DNA from: Flavobacteriales bacterium
GTDB lineage: Bacteria > Bacteroidota > Bacteroidia > Flavobacteriales_D > Sanyastnellaceae
NCBI GenBank assembly: GCA_018402085.1
Contig: JAGYJM010000002.1
Span: forward strand, 1,984,001 to 2,048,000
DNA length: 64,000 nucleotides
Reading direction: 5' to 3'
This document shows positions 8,486 to 16,793 of this stretch, one piece after another; position 1 is the first letter of the stretch, and each line of letters starts with the position of its first letter. Both the position numbers and the translations under genes were made by a program. The notes beneath the pieces are model-generated. The model saw nothing but the letters and a program-made list of their open reading frames with translations. It made no database searches and was not told the DNA's origin.

Positions 8486-10890
8486 CGAGAGAATAGTCGT
8501 TTTAGCAAACCCCGCTTCTTCTTTCGATCTTCAGTGTAATAACCGTAGCCGTAACCATAGCCATAACCATAACCATAGCCATAACCTGAATAGCGTTTAC
8601 GATCAAAATCAACCGCGTTGAGCACGACCGAAAGACGCGCGATTTTGTTTTCATTAATAAGGCGATCCACATTTTGTACGAACTTCTTCTTGCTGTAGTC
8701 AGCCCGGAAGATGTACAGCGGAAAATCAGCGTGACTGATCATGGATATCCCATCAGTGACCAGCCCTACCGGTGGCGTATCTACAATGATAAAGTCGTAC
8801 TTGGATTTTAATTCTGCAAAGACTTCTTCCATTTTCGGACTGATAATCAGCTCGCTCGGATTGGGAGGAATGGGCCCGGCAGTAATGAAATCAAGGTTCT
8901 CCTGACCTGATTTCTGCACACAATCATCGATGGTGGTTTTCCCGATAAGAATGGTGCTCATTCCTTTCGTATTCTCTACATCAAAGCCACGGTGGATCTT
9001 CGGCTTACGCATGTCAAGATCAAGAACGATCACTTTTTTTCCGCTGTACGCGATGATCCCGGCCAGGTTCAAAGCAATGAAGGTCTTTCCTTCACCGGAA
9101 ATAGTTGACGTGATTGCAGCTACTTTCGTGCCCGATGTGTTATCGATGAACTGCATATTGGTACGTACAGTCCTAAAGGCCTCAGCCACAACTGATTTCG
9201 GACTTTTATGCACCAAAAGCATCGATACAGGAATGTCTTCTTTATACTTAGGAATAACGCCAAGTGTGCTGATCGAAGCATTGGAGAGACGCACAATCTC
9301 ATTGAGGCTGGTAATCTCCTGGTGCAGCAGGTAGCGCACTGAGATAAAGATGAACGAGATGATCAGTCCGCTCATGAAAAAAGAGATGAAAATCACATTC
9401 CGCCGGGGCTCAATAGGACGGTTGGGTATTCGGGCTTCGTCGAGCACCTGGTTTTGCGTAACGTAGCCCTCTTTCGATATACTATACTCAATGCGTTTTT
9501 CAAGCAGCATCGTGTAGTACTTCTCGTTGATGGTAAACAACCTTTCAAGCCGGGCAAACTCCAGCTCTTTTGTGGGCAGTTTGTAGTAGATTTCTTCTAC
9601 CTGACTTAGCTGACGGGCAACCTCTTCCTTTCGCTCTTTAAGTTTTCTCCGAAGTGCATCGATCGTTTCTACGATCACTTCCTTCTGTATTCCAATCTGG
9701 TATTCGAGAGCCAGCATACGGTCACTCTGCTCGGTGTAGGTATAATAAGACTCCTCCTTTCTCAGCAGCAAATCCTCGAGGTTTGCAAGCAAGGTGCTCA
9801 ATGACTGTTCATACTGGCTTCCGGCTACGAGCGGCGTGAGATTGTAGATGGCAATTTCATCAGAACTCAGGTTCGTGAGCTTCTTCACTTCATTCAGCAG
9901 CTTTTCTTCTAACTCCAGTTGAATAAAACGGGTTTCTAAGTTGTTCAGCCGGTCAAGGTATACCCCCGAAATGCTCTCCAGATCAGTGATCTTATTTTGC
10001 TGCTTGTACTCATTGAGCAACACTTCACTGGTGCGCAAGCGATCAAAAACCGTATCGATCTGACTATCTATGAAGCTAAGAATGTTCTCATCGCTACGTT
10101 GGCGCTTCTGCAGATCGAATCGAATGAACTCATCCGCGAGGGCACTTACAAAATCCCTGACCAGAAAAGGGTTGTTGTCTTTGTAGCTGAGCTGAACGGT
10201 CTTGGCTGTGCTGTTCAGCACCCTGACATCGAGTCCGCGTGCAAAACGATTCGCCAGCGTGCGCAGGTTATTGATGCGGAAATACAGGTCATATTGCTCT
10301 TCGAGGTTCAGCAGCTCCTCTTTGTTCAACACCTTGAGCTCGAAGATCATTTCGTCTGTTCTGACTTTCTGGTCTTGACGAAACGGACCGTACAACTTGC
10401 CTTTGATGTTAAGATTGAAACTAAGGTCTTCGTTAAAGTCAATGAAGATGGGCAGGTTGCGAAGTGAAGGCGCCAGCAAGCTGTCAATTTTCACCCGGTA
10501 AGGAGACAGAATGTAATGTTCATTCGTTAATATCTGCCCTTTGGCGAAGTAGCTGATCTCTACCGGAATATTCTTCAAAGTCTCCAGAATCAAGAGCTTC
10601 GAGCGCATCAGCTCCACCCGCCCTTCAAGCTCATCATCGACCGCTACCGAATTCACATTCAGAATACGGTTTGCGCTGTCATCAGTGCTCAATTGCAGCG
10701 TAGCTGAAGACTCATAAACCTCATGCGTGTAACGAAGAAAAACAAAGGCCGAAAAAAGACTCAATCCGAGCAGCCCCACAATCCAGGGCAAAGACTTTCG
10801 AAGAATAAGTACGAAAAGACCAAGATCAAACTCATACGAGAAGTTTGTCAGCCTTTCTTTATAATCGTCGTAGTTAGGATTCTCCTGCAT
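8482..10890 (-). CDS. polysaccharide co-polymerase / BY-tyrosine kinase (Wzc-like)
   Basis: 802 residues. An N-terminal Wzz domain follows a membrane segment near residues 34-53, a long coiled-coil periplasmic region comes next, and a second membrane segment lies near 490-515. The cytoplasmic kinase has Walker A TSTISGEGKT (about residue 600), Walker A' VIVLDLDMRKPKIH and Walker B FIIVDTPP (about 702). The C-terminus is a striking (Gly-Tyr)n run, the autophosphorylated tyrosine cluster, then a basic tail. Such kinases control chain length and export together with the Wza channel, whose gene lies 6 nt upstream. The Gly-Tyr run is encoded by near-perfect hexanucleotide repeats (about 8538-8586). 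Confidence 0.93.
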   Translation of the reverse strand: MQENPNYDDYKERLTNFSYEFDLGLFVLILRKSLPWIVGLLGLSLFSAFVFLRYTHEVYESSATLQLSTDDSANRILNVNSVAVDDELEGRVELMRSKLLILETLKNIPVEISYFAKGQILTNEHYILSPYRVKIDSLLAPSLRNLPIFIDFNEDLSFNLNIKGKLYGPFRQDQKVRTDEMIFELKVLNKEELLNLEEQYDLYFRINNLRTLANRFARGLDVRVLNSTAKTVQLSYKDNNPFLVRDFVSALADEFIRFDLQKRQRSDENILSFIDSQIDTVFDRLRTSEVLLNEYKQQNKITDLESISGVYLDRLNNLETRFIQLELEEKLLNEVKKLTNLSSDEIAIYNLTPLVAGSQYEQSLSTLLANLEDLLLRKEESYYTYTEQSDRMLALEYQIGIQKEVIVETIDALRRKLKERKEEVARQLSQVEEIYYKLPTKELEFARLERLFTINEKYYTMLLEKRIEYSISKEGYVTQNQVLDEARIPNRPIEPRRNVIFISFFMSGLIISFIFISVRYLLHQEITSLNEIVRLSNASISTLGVIPKYKEDIPVSMLLVHKSPKSVVAEAFRTVRTNMQFIDNTSGTKVAAITSTISGEGKTFIALNLAGIIAYSGKKVIVLDLDMRKPKIHRGFDVENTKGMSTILIGKTTIDDCVQKSGQENLDFITAGPIPPNPSELIISPKMEEVFAELKSKYDFIIVDTPPVGLVTDGISMISHADFPLYIFRADYSKKKFVQNVDRLINENKIARLSVVLNAVDFDRKRYSGYGYGYGYGYGYGYGYYTEDRKKKRGLLKRLFSR
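8538..8586 (-). repeat. hexanucleotide repeats coding (Gly-Tyr)n tail
   Basis: On the minus strand the hexamer GGTTAT/GGCTAT is repeated about eight times, coding alternating Gly and Tyr. Length changes in steps of 6 bp would keep the frame and only alter the number of phosphorylatable tyrosines. Confidence 0.85.
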
Positions 10891-10896
10891 GTGTTG

Positions 10897-11658
10897 TTAG
10901 AATGCACCTTGCACCAGCGCATAAATCAGTGCTACGCTAGATACCAGTGTCACCACCGGTGAGAGGTCTTGCAAGAGTTCACGGGCAATTTCAGGCACAG
11001 GATCAACATAAATAACGTCATTCGCCTGAACGATCATGGATCCCTGCTGAACCCCCTCAATGGTACTCAAATCGAATTGATAAATCTCACGCCGCTCACC
11101 GAGGTAACGGATCAGTTTTACCCGCCTCGCATCTCCTCTGTTAGCCACACCTCCGGCCAGCGCCAGCGCTTCAATCAGTGTGGTATTGTTGTTCTGTAAG
11201 GGAATCACAGCAGCTTCACCGCCACTGCCTGGAAAAACAATCACACGGTTATTGGTGATCTGCAGCAAAACATACGGCTCTTTGTAATAGACCTCATATT
11301 GATCTTGAAGAAACTCGCGCGCTTCATAAAGGGTATATCCCCTCAAATTGGTCATACCAATCTCCGGCAGATCAACATTTCCCTGGTTATCGATGATGTA
11401 GAATACATTCGCGTTTTGCATGAACACCTGGCCATCTCCACTACCTGCAGTCATCTCCAGAAGCCGCGATCCCTCATTGGCAAATACCTGCAAAGTGATC
11501 ACGTCATTAGGTGAAATGCGGTATTCAACACTGTCATTTGACCCCGCCGGTGGCTGGTCAAACACGTAATCATGATCCGTTTTGAACATGATGTTCCTGT
11601 TGATCGTGCAACTGCCAAGGCCGATAACCAAGACCAGGATTAAGCTAGTGTACCTCAT
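10897..11658 (-). CDS. polysaccharide export lipoprotein (Wza-like, SLBB)
   Basis: 253 residues from ATG 11658. An upstream in-frame ATG at 11790 would put 44 unrelated residues before the signal peptide. The lipoprotein signal LVLVIGLGSC gives Cys near residue 17. The Poly_export domain follows (YRISPNDVITLQVFANEG), then a soluble-ligand-binding beta-grasp part (PYVLLQITNNRVIVFPGSGGEAAVIPL...TTLIEALALAGG), and a C-terminal hydrophobic helix (LVSSVALIYALVQGAF) like the outer-membrane helix of Wza. It forms the outer-membrane exit channel for capsule or EPS. It is the first gene of the minus-strand operon and lies 6 nt from the kinase start. Confidence 0.88.
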   Translation of the reverse strand: MRYTSLILVLVIGLGSCTINRNIMFKTDHDYVFDQPPAGSNDSVEYRISPNDVITLQVFANEGSRLLEMTAGSGDGQVFMQNANVFYIIDNQGNVDLPEIGMTNLRGYTLYEAREFLQDQYEVYYKEPYVLLQITNNRVIVFPGSGGEAAVIPLQNNNTTLIEALALAGGVANRGDARRVKLIRYLGERREIYQFDLSTIEGVQQGSMIVQANDVIYVDPVPEIARELLQDLSPVVTLVSSVALIYALVQGAF

Positions 11659-11750
11659 GTGATGACCCTGCGTGTTTGGGTTAAGTATCCGACAAATGTA
11701 ACGAAAGCGTATCAGTCGTGCTACCTGCCTAATCCGTTGGTCTTTGTTCA

Positions 11751-11770
11751 CCGCGTAAAAACGCGGGATG
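11751..11770 (+). repeat. GATG hairpin element copy 2 (intergenic)
   Basis: CCGCGT-AAAA-ACGCGG-GATG: perfect stem closed by T-A instead of C-G, which supports conservation of pairing rather than of sequence. Confidence 0.85.
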
Positions 11771-11804
11771 CAGATTTCGTGCTGACACAATTCTTCATTT
11801 CACG

Positions 11805-11872
11805 GCGCACACTGCAGTGTGCGCTAACACTCCCATTTGGATTTCGATGCGTGCATTGCATTGCGCGCTTAC
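11805..11872. repeat. two REP-like palindromes (GCGCACA family)
   Basis: GCGCACACTGCAGTGTGCGC at 11805-11824 is a perfect palindrome followed by TAAC. A decayed copy at 11849-11868 is followed by TTAC. The same element recurs at 18982, 53242, 53275, 58244-58406 and 61621. Confidence 0.85.
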
Positions 11873-11885
11873 ATCTCCATTCCAC

Positions 11886-11893
11886 TACCTTTG
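11886..11893 (+). promoter_or_regulatory. Bacteroidota -7 element TACCTTTG
   Basis: Exact match to TAnnTTTG, ending 5 nt before the ATG at 11899. Transcription would start at or next to the start codon, so the message would be leaderless or nearly so. The REP-like repeat ends 13 nt upstream, where the -33 element would be expected. Confidence 0.6.
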
Positions 11894-11898
11894 CCTGC

Positions 11899-12267
11899 AT
11901 GGGAAAAACAGTCATTGTAGGAGCAAGTCCAAACCCAGGTCGATACAGTTACATCGCAACACAGCGCCTTAAGTCGTATGGCGAGGAAGTCTTTCCGGTG
12001 GGGATTCGCGAAGGACATATCGGCGGCGATGCTATTTATACCAATCTGCCAATGATCGAAGATGTAGATACCATAACCTTGTACGTTGGCCCAAATCACC
12101 AGGCCGCATGGGTAGACTATATGCTCGGATTACAGCCGAAAAGGGTCATCTTCAATCCCGGAACCGAAAATCCTGCCCTCGAACGTAAACTTCAGGCAGC
12201 CGGAATTGAAACAGAAATCGCCTGTACCCTCGTTCTACTATCCACCAACTCATACGATATCGCATGA
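11899..12267 (+). CDS. CoA-binding domain protein (YccU-like)
   Basis: 122 residues from ATG 11899, chosen because the Rossmann motif begins at once (MGKTVIVGASPNPGRYSYIA) and a -7 element lies 5 nt upstream. A longer frame from 11659 would translate the REP repeats. Small CoA_binding_2 proteins bind CoA or a nucleotide in a Rossmann fold (VIVGAS..PGRYSY; FPVGIREGHIGG; VIFNPGTENP); their cellular role is not well defined. The stop overlaps the following GNAT start by 4 nt and that gene overlaps mltG likewise, so these three are one operon. Confidence 0.83.
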   Translation: MGKTVIVGASPNPGRYSYIATQRLKSYGEEVFPVGIREGHIGGDAIYTNLPMIEDVDTITLYVGPNHQAAWVDYMLGLQPKRVIFNPGTENPALERKLQAAGIETEIACTLVLLSTNSYDIA

Positions 12268-12782
12268 ACCTGCAAGGCCGTACCTGCTTTCTTCGCGCTG
12301 TAGAGCCGCATGACATTGAGCACTTTTTCAAGTGGGAAAATGACACCGCTAACTGGCTTGTGAGCGGAACCAACGCACCATTCAGCAAAGAAGATCTGCG
12401 CCGATACGTAAGAGGAATCCGAGATATCTACGCCGATCGCCAGTTGCGCTTGGTCATCTCAACCGAAGAACGTCCGGTAGGCTCTATTGATTTGTTTGAT
12501 TTCGACCCTACGCATAAGCGCGCAGGGGTTGGGATTCTGATCGGAGAAACCGATGAACGCAACAAAGGAATTGCTGAAGATGCCCTGCGATTGCTAATCG
12601 ATTATGGCTTTGATGTGTTGCACTTACATCAGATCTACGCAAATGTGCCGGCCAACAACACAGCAAGCCTGGCCTTATTCAAAAAATGTGGCTTTGAACC
12701 CACAGGAATACGCCGTGACTGGCTGAAGACACCCGCAGGCTGGGTAGATGAGCACGTCTTTCAACTGATGAACGCCGAATGA
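12264..12782 (+). CDS. GNAT N-acetyltransferase (RimJ/SpeG-like)
   Basis: 172 residues. The Acetyltransf_3-type fold shows LRAVEPHDIEHFFKWEND at the N-terminus, the acetyl-CoA loop region VGILIGETDERNKGIAEDALRLLIDYGF (residues about 92-120) and YANVPANNTASLALFKKCGF, the usual C-terminal motif. These enzymes move acetyl from acetyl-CoA to an amine: a ribosomal-protein N-terminus, spermidine or an antibiotic. The acceptor cannot be predicted. The gene is coupled at both ends by ATGA overlaps with the CoA-binding protein and mltG. Confidence 0.85.
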   Translation: MNLQGRTCFLRAVEPHDIEHFFKWENDTANWLVSGTNAPFSKEDLRRYVRGIRDIYADRQLRLVISTEERPVGSIDLFDFDPTHKRAGVGILIGETDERNKGIAEDALRLLIDYGFDVLHLHQIYANVPANNTASLALFKKCGFEPTGIRRDWLKTPAGWVDEHVFQLMNAE

Positions 12783-13819
12783 AACGTTTTCTGCTGGTTG
12801 CTGCCTTTACAGGGCTCGCCATTGGTGCCATGTTCGTATGGCATTACTATAACCTCATCAAAAGTCCCGCTACCGGCTTTGCGGAGCCCTCACGGATCGT
12901 CATAATCGATGCACGCCTGTCAACTGATTCGCTCGCCCGTCGCCTGCTGGCTGACAGCATTATTACTTCGGCAGACGACTTCATGTCGGTGGCTGCTATG
13001 AAATCGTTCAAGGCCAACAGGCCCGGTCGTTACCAAATCAATGCGGGCTCCAGTCTGAACCGGATCATCAATCTACTGCGCGCAGGTATTCAAGCTCCGG
13101 TGTACCTGAGTTTTCCGGGGTACAGAACACCTGAAGAACTTGCCGGACGAGTGGCTGCTCAAATACAGGCTGACTCTGCCGCGATCATGCACCTCTTGCA
13201 AGATCCCGAAACCGCTGTCCAGTTTGGTTTTAACAGTGAAAATTTTCGCTGTATGTTCATACCGAACACCTATGAATGCTGGTATACAACGGATGCCACG
13301 GAGTTCATTGACCGCATGAAACGGGAGCATGAGCACTTCTGGAATGCTGAACGCAAGCAAAAAGCCTCTCAACTCGGATTGACACCAACTGAGGTGAGTA
13401 TCCTTGCGTCAATTGTCAAAGCCGAAACGGCCATGCGTGATGAGGCGCCTAAGGTAGCTGGGTTGTACTTAAACAGATTGCGCATCGGCATGGCTCTGCA
13501 GGCTGATCCCACTCTTATTTTTGCCTTGGGCGATTACTCCATTAAACGAGTGCTGGATATCCACAAAGAGGTGCAGTCACCTTATAACACATACCAACAC
13601 GCGGGCTTACCACCGGGCCCGATTAACTTTCCTGAGCCCCACTACATTGACGCAGTGCTCGATGCAGCGGCTCACGACTACCTGTACATGTGCGCCAAAC
13701 CTGATTTCAGCGGATACCACAATTTTAGCAAGAGCCTGCGACAACATAACCAGTATGCGAGTCAATACCGCAGGGCCCTCTCACGCGAAATGAGAGAAGC
13801 AAGAAGAAAGCAAAAATGA
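12779..13819 (+). CDS. mltG: endolytic murein transglycosylase MltG (YceG-like)
   Basis: 346 residues with one N-terminal membrane helix (RFLLVAAFTGLAIGAMFVWHY). A LysM-like region comes first (PGRYQINAGSSLNRIINLLRAG), then the YceG catalytic domain: MFIPNTYECWYT, LTPTEVSILASIVKAETAMRDEAPKVAGLYLNRLRIGMALQADPT (catalytic Glu in VKAET) and SPYNTYQHAGLPPGPINFP. It cuts nascent glycan strands at the inner membrane and so sets chain length. The stop abuts the convergent hutH stop with no spacer. Confidence 0.93.
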   Translation: MKRFLLVAAFTGLAIGAMFVWHYYNLIKSPATGFAEPSRIVIIDARLSTDSLARRLLADSIITSADDFMSVAAMKSFKANRPGRYQINAGSSLNRIINLLRAGIQAPVYLSFPGYRTPEELAGRVAAQIQADSAAIMHLLQDPETAVQFGFNSENFRCMFIPNTYECWYTTDATEFIDRMKREHEHFWNAERKQKASQLGLTPTEVSILASIVKAETAMRDEAPKVAGLYLNRLRIGMALQADPTLIFALGDYSIKRVLDIHKEVQSPYNTYQHAGLPPGPINFPEPHYIDAVLDAAAHDYLYMCAKPDFSGYHNFSKSLRQHNQYASQYRRALSREMREARRKQK

Positions 13820-15298
13820 TCAGCGCTCAAGAAAGGCGATGCTCTTCTGAATGTGAGGGTGCATGTACTCGTCTTCTTCGATGAATGGCACCTGCTTTCT
13901 GTAGCGTACGTGCAGTTGGCGAATCTCAGGTGCAGCCTCTTCCACTCCCCGAAATTCTAGTGCCTGAGCCGCATTCATGAGCTCTATGGCCAGCACGGTC
14001 TTCACATTTTGCACCACCCTGTAAGCTTTGGTTGCGGCGTTGGCTCCCATACTTACATGATCCTCTTGTCCGTTGCTTGAATCAATACTATCAGCACTTG
14101 CCGGCACCACGAGCTGACGGTTCTGGCTAACCACCGAGGCCGCCGTGTACTGCGGAATCATAAAGCCCGAATTCAAACCCGGATTCGCCACCAGAAACTC
14201 CGGCAGCCCCCGTTTACCACTGACCAGCTTGAAGGTGCGGCGCTCTGAAATACTCCCCACCTCATGCATAGCAAGTGCGAGATGATCCAGCACCAGCGCC
14301 AGCGGTTGCCCGTGAAAATTACCTGCACTGACAATCGCATCTTCTTCGGGCAGGATCACGGGATTATCAGTCACCGCTTCGATTTCACGCTCCACAATGG
14401 TTTGCACGTAAGCGAGGGCATCTCTTGAAGCTCCGTGCACCTGGGGCACACAGCGAAATGAATACGGATCCTGCACGTGTTCTTTTGCGCGTTTCATTCC
14501 TGCGCTTTCGCGCAGGATCTCACGTATACGCGCTGCCGTGGTGATCTGTCCGTGTTGCTTACGCACAGCATTCACACCTCTACCAAAAGCCTCGATACGT
14601 CCGTCAAATGCCTCAAGGCTCATCGCCGCGATCCGATCAGCCCATTCCATGAGGTGCTTTGACTCCATCAGGAGCTCGCAAGCATAGGCAGACATGAATT
14701 GTGTACCGTTTAGCAGGGCCAAGCCTTCTTTTGATGCCAGTTCAATAGGCTCCCAATTGAGCGCCCAGTATACTTCTTTGGTAGGTTTAGGCGCATTCTC
14801 CTGCCAGAGTTGCCCTTCTCCGATGAGTGGCAGGCTGAGGTGTGCCAATGGGGCAAGGTCTCCACTCGCCCCCAGAGACCCCTGTTGGTAAATGACCGGC
14901 AATAGTCCATGATTATAAAGATCAAGCAGTCTCTGCACCGTCTCGAGGCGAACGCCTGAGTGACCTAGACTCAATCCGTGAACTTTCAGCAAGATCATCC
15001 AGCGCACCACATGTTGTGGCACGGTATCTCCGGTACCGCAAGCGTGTGACAATACCAGGTTGCGTTGTAATTTCGCGAGATCTTCCGGCTGAATACGTCG
15101 GTCGTAAAGTGAGCCAAATCCGGTATTTATGCCGTAAATAGCCTCACTTGATTGTGCCAGTCGGCGCTCCAGATAGGTTCGGCAATGCGTGATCGCATCC
15201 GCCGCTTCTGCGGCGAGTTCAACCTTATACTTATGACGTACCGCCGCATCAAGTTCTTCAAGACGAAGCGGTTGGTGATCAAGCGTGATTTTCTCCAT
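13820..15298 (-). CDS. hutH: histidine ammonia-lyase
   Basis: 492 residues from ATG 15298 (MEKITLDHQPL). The longer frame to 15352 adds 18 atypical residues. The MIO prosthetic group forms from Ala-Ser-Gly in GSLGASGDLAPLAHLSLPLIGEG, near residues 144-146. YGINTGFGSL and RCVPQVHGASRDAL are also diagnostic. The enzyme deaminates L-histidine to trans-urocanate. No hutU, hutI or hutG lies nearby, so the pathway is split or the product is used otherwise. Two GATG hairpin elements lie in the gene (14495-14515, with a one-base variant tail, and 15196-15215). Confidence 0.95.
   Translation of the reverse strand: MEKITLDHQPLRLEELDAAVRHKYKVELAAEAADAITHCRTYLERRLAQSSEAIYGINTGFGSLYDRRIQPEDLAKLQRNLVLSHACGTGDTVPQHVVRWMILLKVHGLSLGHSGVRLETVQRLLDLYNHGLLPVIYQQGSLGASGDLAPLAHLSLPLIGEGQLWQENAPKPTKEVYWALNWEPIELASKEGLALLNGTQFMSAYACELLMESKHLMEWADRIAAMSLEAFDGRIEAFGRGVNAVRKQHGQITTAARIREILRESAGMKRAKEHVQDPYSFRCVPQVHGASRDALAYVQTIVEREIEAVTDNPVILPEEDAIVSAGNFHGQPLALVLDHLALAMHEVGSISERRTFKLVSGKRGLPEFLVANPGLNSGFMIPQYTAASVVSQNRQLVVPASADSIDSSNGQEDHVSMGANAATKAYRVVQNVKTVLAIELMNAAQALEFRGVEEAAPEIRQLHVRYRKQVPFIEEDEYMHPHIQKSIAFLER
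14495..14515 (-). repeat. GATG hairpin element copy 3 (variant tail GAATG, in hutH)
   Basis: On the minus strand CTGCGC-GAAA-GCGCAG then GAATG, one extra A relative to GATG. Perfect stem; read in a different frame from the Ala-Lys-Ala copies. Confidence 0.6.
15196..15215 (-). repeat. GATG hairpin element copy 4 (in hutH)
   Basis: On the minus strand CGCCGC-AGAA-GCGGCG-GATG; perfect stem, loop AGAA. Encodes Ala-Ala-Glu-Ala-Ala-Asp in HutH. Confidence 0.75.
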
Positions 15299-15428
15299 TC
15301 TGGTGCGAAAGTTAATCCATGTCAACCAAAAAGTTGTATCACCGTTCGTCACAAAGAGCGACCGTTTGTACGCTTCTTACAGACTAAAGTCACATATACC
15401 TTACTTTAGCGGCATAAACCAAAATGAT

Positions 15429-16775
15429 ATGAGAACACGAGCGCTTCTTATGCTGCTCTTCGCCGGTATTTTGTCGGGAACCTCTGCCCTCGCACAGCAA
15501 AAGCAGATTGAATTCGAAGAGTACAGCCTTAAAAACGGACTTCATGTGATTTTACACGAGGATCACAGCACCCCGATTGTGGCGGTGACCGCGATGTACC
15601 ATGTTGGATCGAAAAATGAAAACCCTGAACGCACCGGTATGGCGCACTTCTTCGAACATCTCCTTTTCGAAGGTTCTGAGAACATCGGTCGCGGTGAATT
15701 TTCGCGCTACGTTGAGAACGCGGGCGGTGTATTGAACGCCAACACAACCAATGATCGCACCTTTTATTATGAAGTGCTGCCCAGCAATCAGCTCGAACTC
15801 GGTCTGTGGCTTGAGTCAGAGCGCATGCTGCATGCGAAGGTTGAAAATGAAGGAATCGAGACGCAGCGCGAAGTGGTGAAAGAAGAAAAGCGCCAGCGCA
15901 TGGATAACCAACCTTATGGCAATCTGCTTTCAGAAACCATGAAGCGCGCTTACCAGGATCATCCATACCAGTGGCCGGTGATCGGCTCAATGGAGCACCT
16001 CAACGCCGCGCAGGAAGATGAGTTCATTGATTTCTACAAAACCTTCTACGTGCCCAACAATGCAGTTCTTTCGATTGCTGGTGATATTGACATCGAAGAA
16101 ACCAAGAAGCTCATCAAGCAGTACTTCTCAGGTATTCCGAAGGGCGAGAACGAAGTACCCCGTCCTGACATCGTTGAGCCGAAGAAAACAGAAGAAGTGC
16201 GCGACACCATCTGGGGCGATGACCAGCTTCCGATGATCGTGCAGGCTTACCACATCCCTGCGCAGGGTGAAGATGAGTTCTACGCCGTGAGCATGCTCAA
16301 CAAGTTAATGAGCGATGGTGAGTCAAGCCGACTGAATCGCGCTGTTGTAGAAGAGAAAGAACTCGCACTTTACGCCGGTGCCTTCAGCTTTCCGCTTGAA
16401 GATCCCGGGGTGACCCTCGCATTTGCACTCGCCAACATGGGCGTGGATCCAAAAGAGGTGGAAGATGCTATGAACGAAGAATTCGTGAAAGCCCAGCAAG
16501 AAATGATCACCGAGCAGGAGCTCGCCAAGGTCAAGAACCAGATCGAAAACGACTTTATCTCATCAAACTCTTCTGTCGCCGGTATTGCTGAATCACTGGC
16601 CAACTATCACATGTATTACGGCGACGCGAATCTTATCAATACAGAGATCGAGCGCTACCTTGCCGTAACCCGTGAAGACATTCTCAATGCAGCGAAAAAG
16701 TACTACCAGCCTGAAAACCGCGTAGTGCTGTACTTCCTTTTTGACGAGGAAGCTGCCAATTCAATGGAACAATAA
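15429..16775 (+). CDS. M16 zinc metallopeptidase (active subunit), secreted
   Basis: 448 residues from ATG 15429, which is followed at once by a signal peptide ending in SALAQQ. The longer frame from 15285 overlaps the 5' end of hutH and is rejected. The inverted zinc motif HFFEH lies near residues 73-77 (GMAHFFEHLLFEGS), with the downstream Glu in the LESERM..EVVKEEKRQR area. Processing-peptidase and pitrilysin-like proteins work as an active and an inactive half. The next gene, 18 nt downstream, encodes just such a partner without HxxEH. The pair is likely periplasmic and degrades peptides (inference). A possible -7 element TACTTTAG lies at 15402-15409. Confidence 0.9.
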   Translation: MRTRALLMLLFAGILSGTSALAQQKQIEFEEYSLKNGLHVILHEDHSTPIVAVTAMYHVGSKNENPERTGMAHFFEHLLFEGSENIGRGEFSRYVENAGGVLNANTTNDRTFYYEVLPSNQLELGLWLESERMLHAKVENEGIETQREVVKEEKRQRMDNQPYGNLLSETMKRAYQDHPYQWPVIGSMEHLNAAQEDEFIDFYKTFYVPNNAVLSIAGDIDIEETKKLIKQYFSGIPKGENEVPRPDIVEPKKTEEVRDTIWGDDQLPMIVQAYHIPAQGEDEFYAVSMLNKLMSDGESSRLNRAVVEEKELALYAGAFSFPLEDPGVTLAFALANMGVDPKEVEDAMNEEFVKAQQEMITEQELAKVKNQIENDFISSNSSVAGIAESLANYHMYYGDANLINTEIERYLAVTREDILNAAKKYYQPENRVVLYFLFDEEAANSMEQ

Positions 16776-16793
16776 GCCGAGAACCCGAATACG

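Larger units (their letters stand above)
11659..11898. other. divergent intergenic region with GATG hairpin and two REP-like palindromes
   Basis: A 240-bp spacer between the exopolysaccharide operon and the CoA-binding gene. It contains a GATG hairpin (11751-11770), a perfect REP-like palindrome (11805-11824), a degenerate second copy (11849-11868, followed by TTAC) and a -7 promoter element at 11886-11893. Confidence 0.75.

Noticed and set aside
11659-11898. 80-residue N-terminal extension of the CoA-binding protein
   Set aside because: It would translate two REP-like palindromes, and a -7 promoter element lies inside it 5 nt before the chosen ATG.
14495-14515. Counting the hutH GAAA hairpin as a full GATG element
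   Set aside because: The tail is GAATG, one base different, so I list it as a variant rather than as core evidence.
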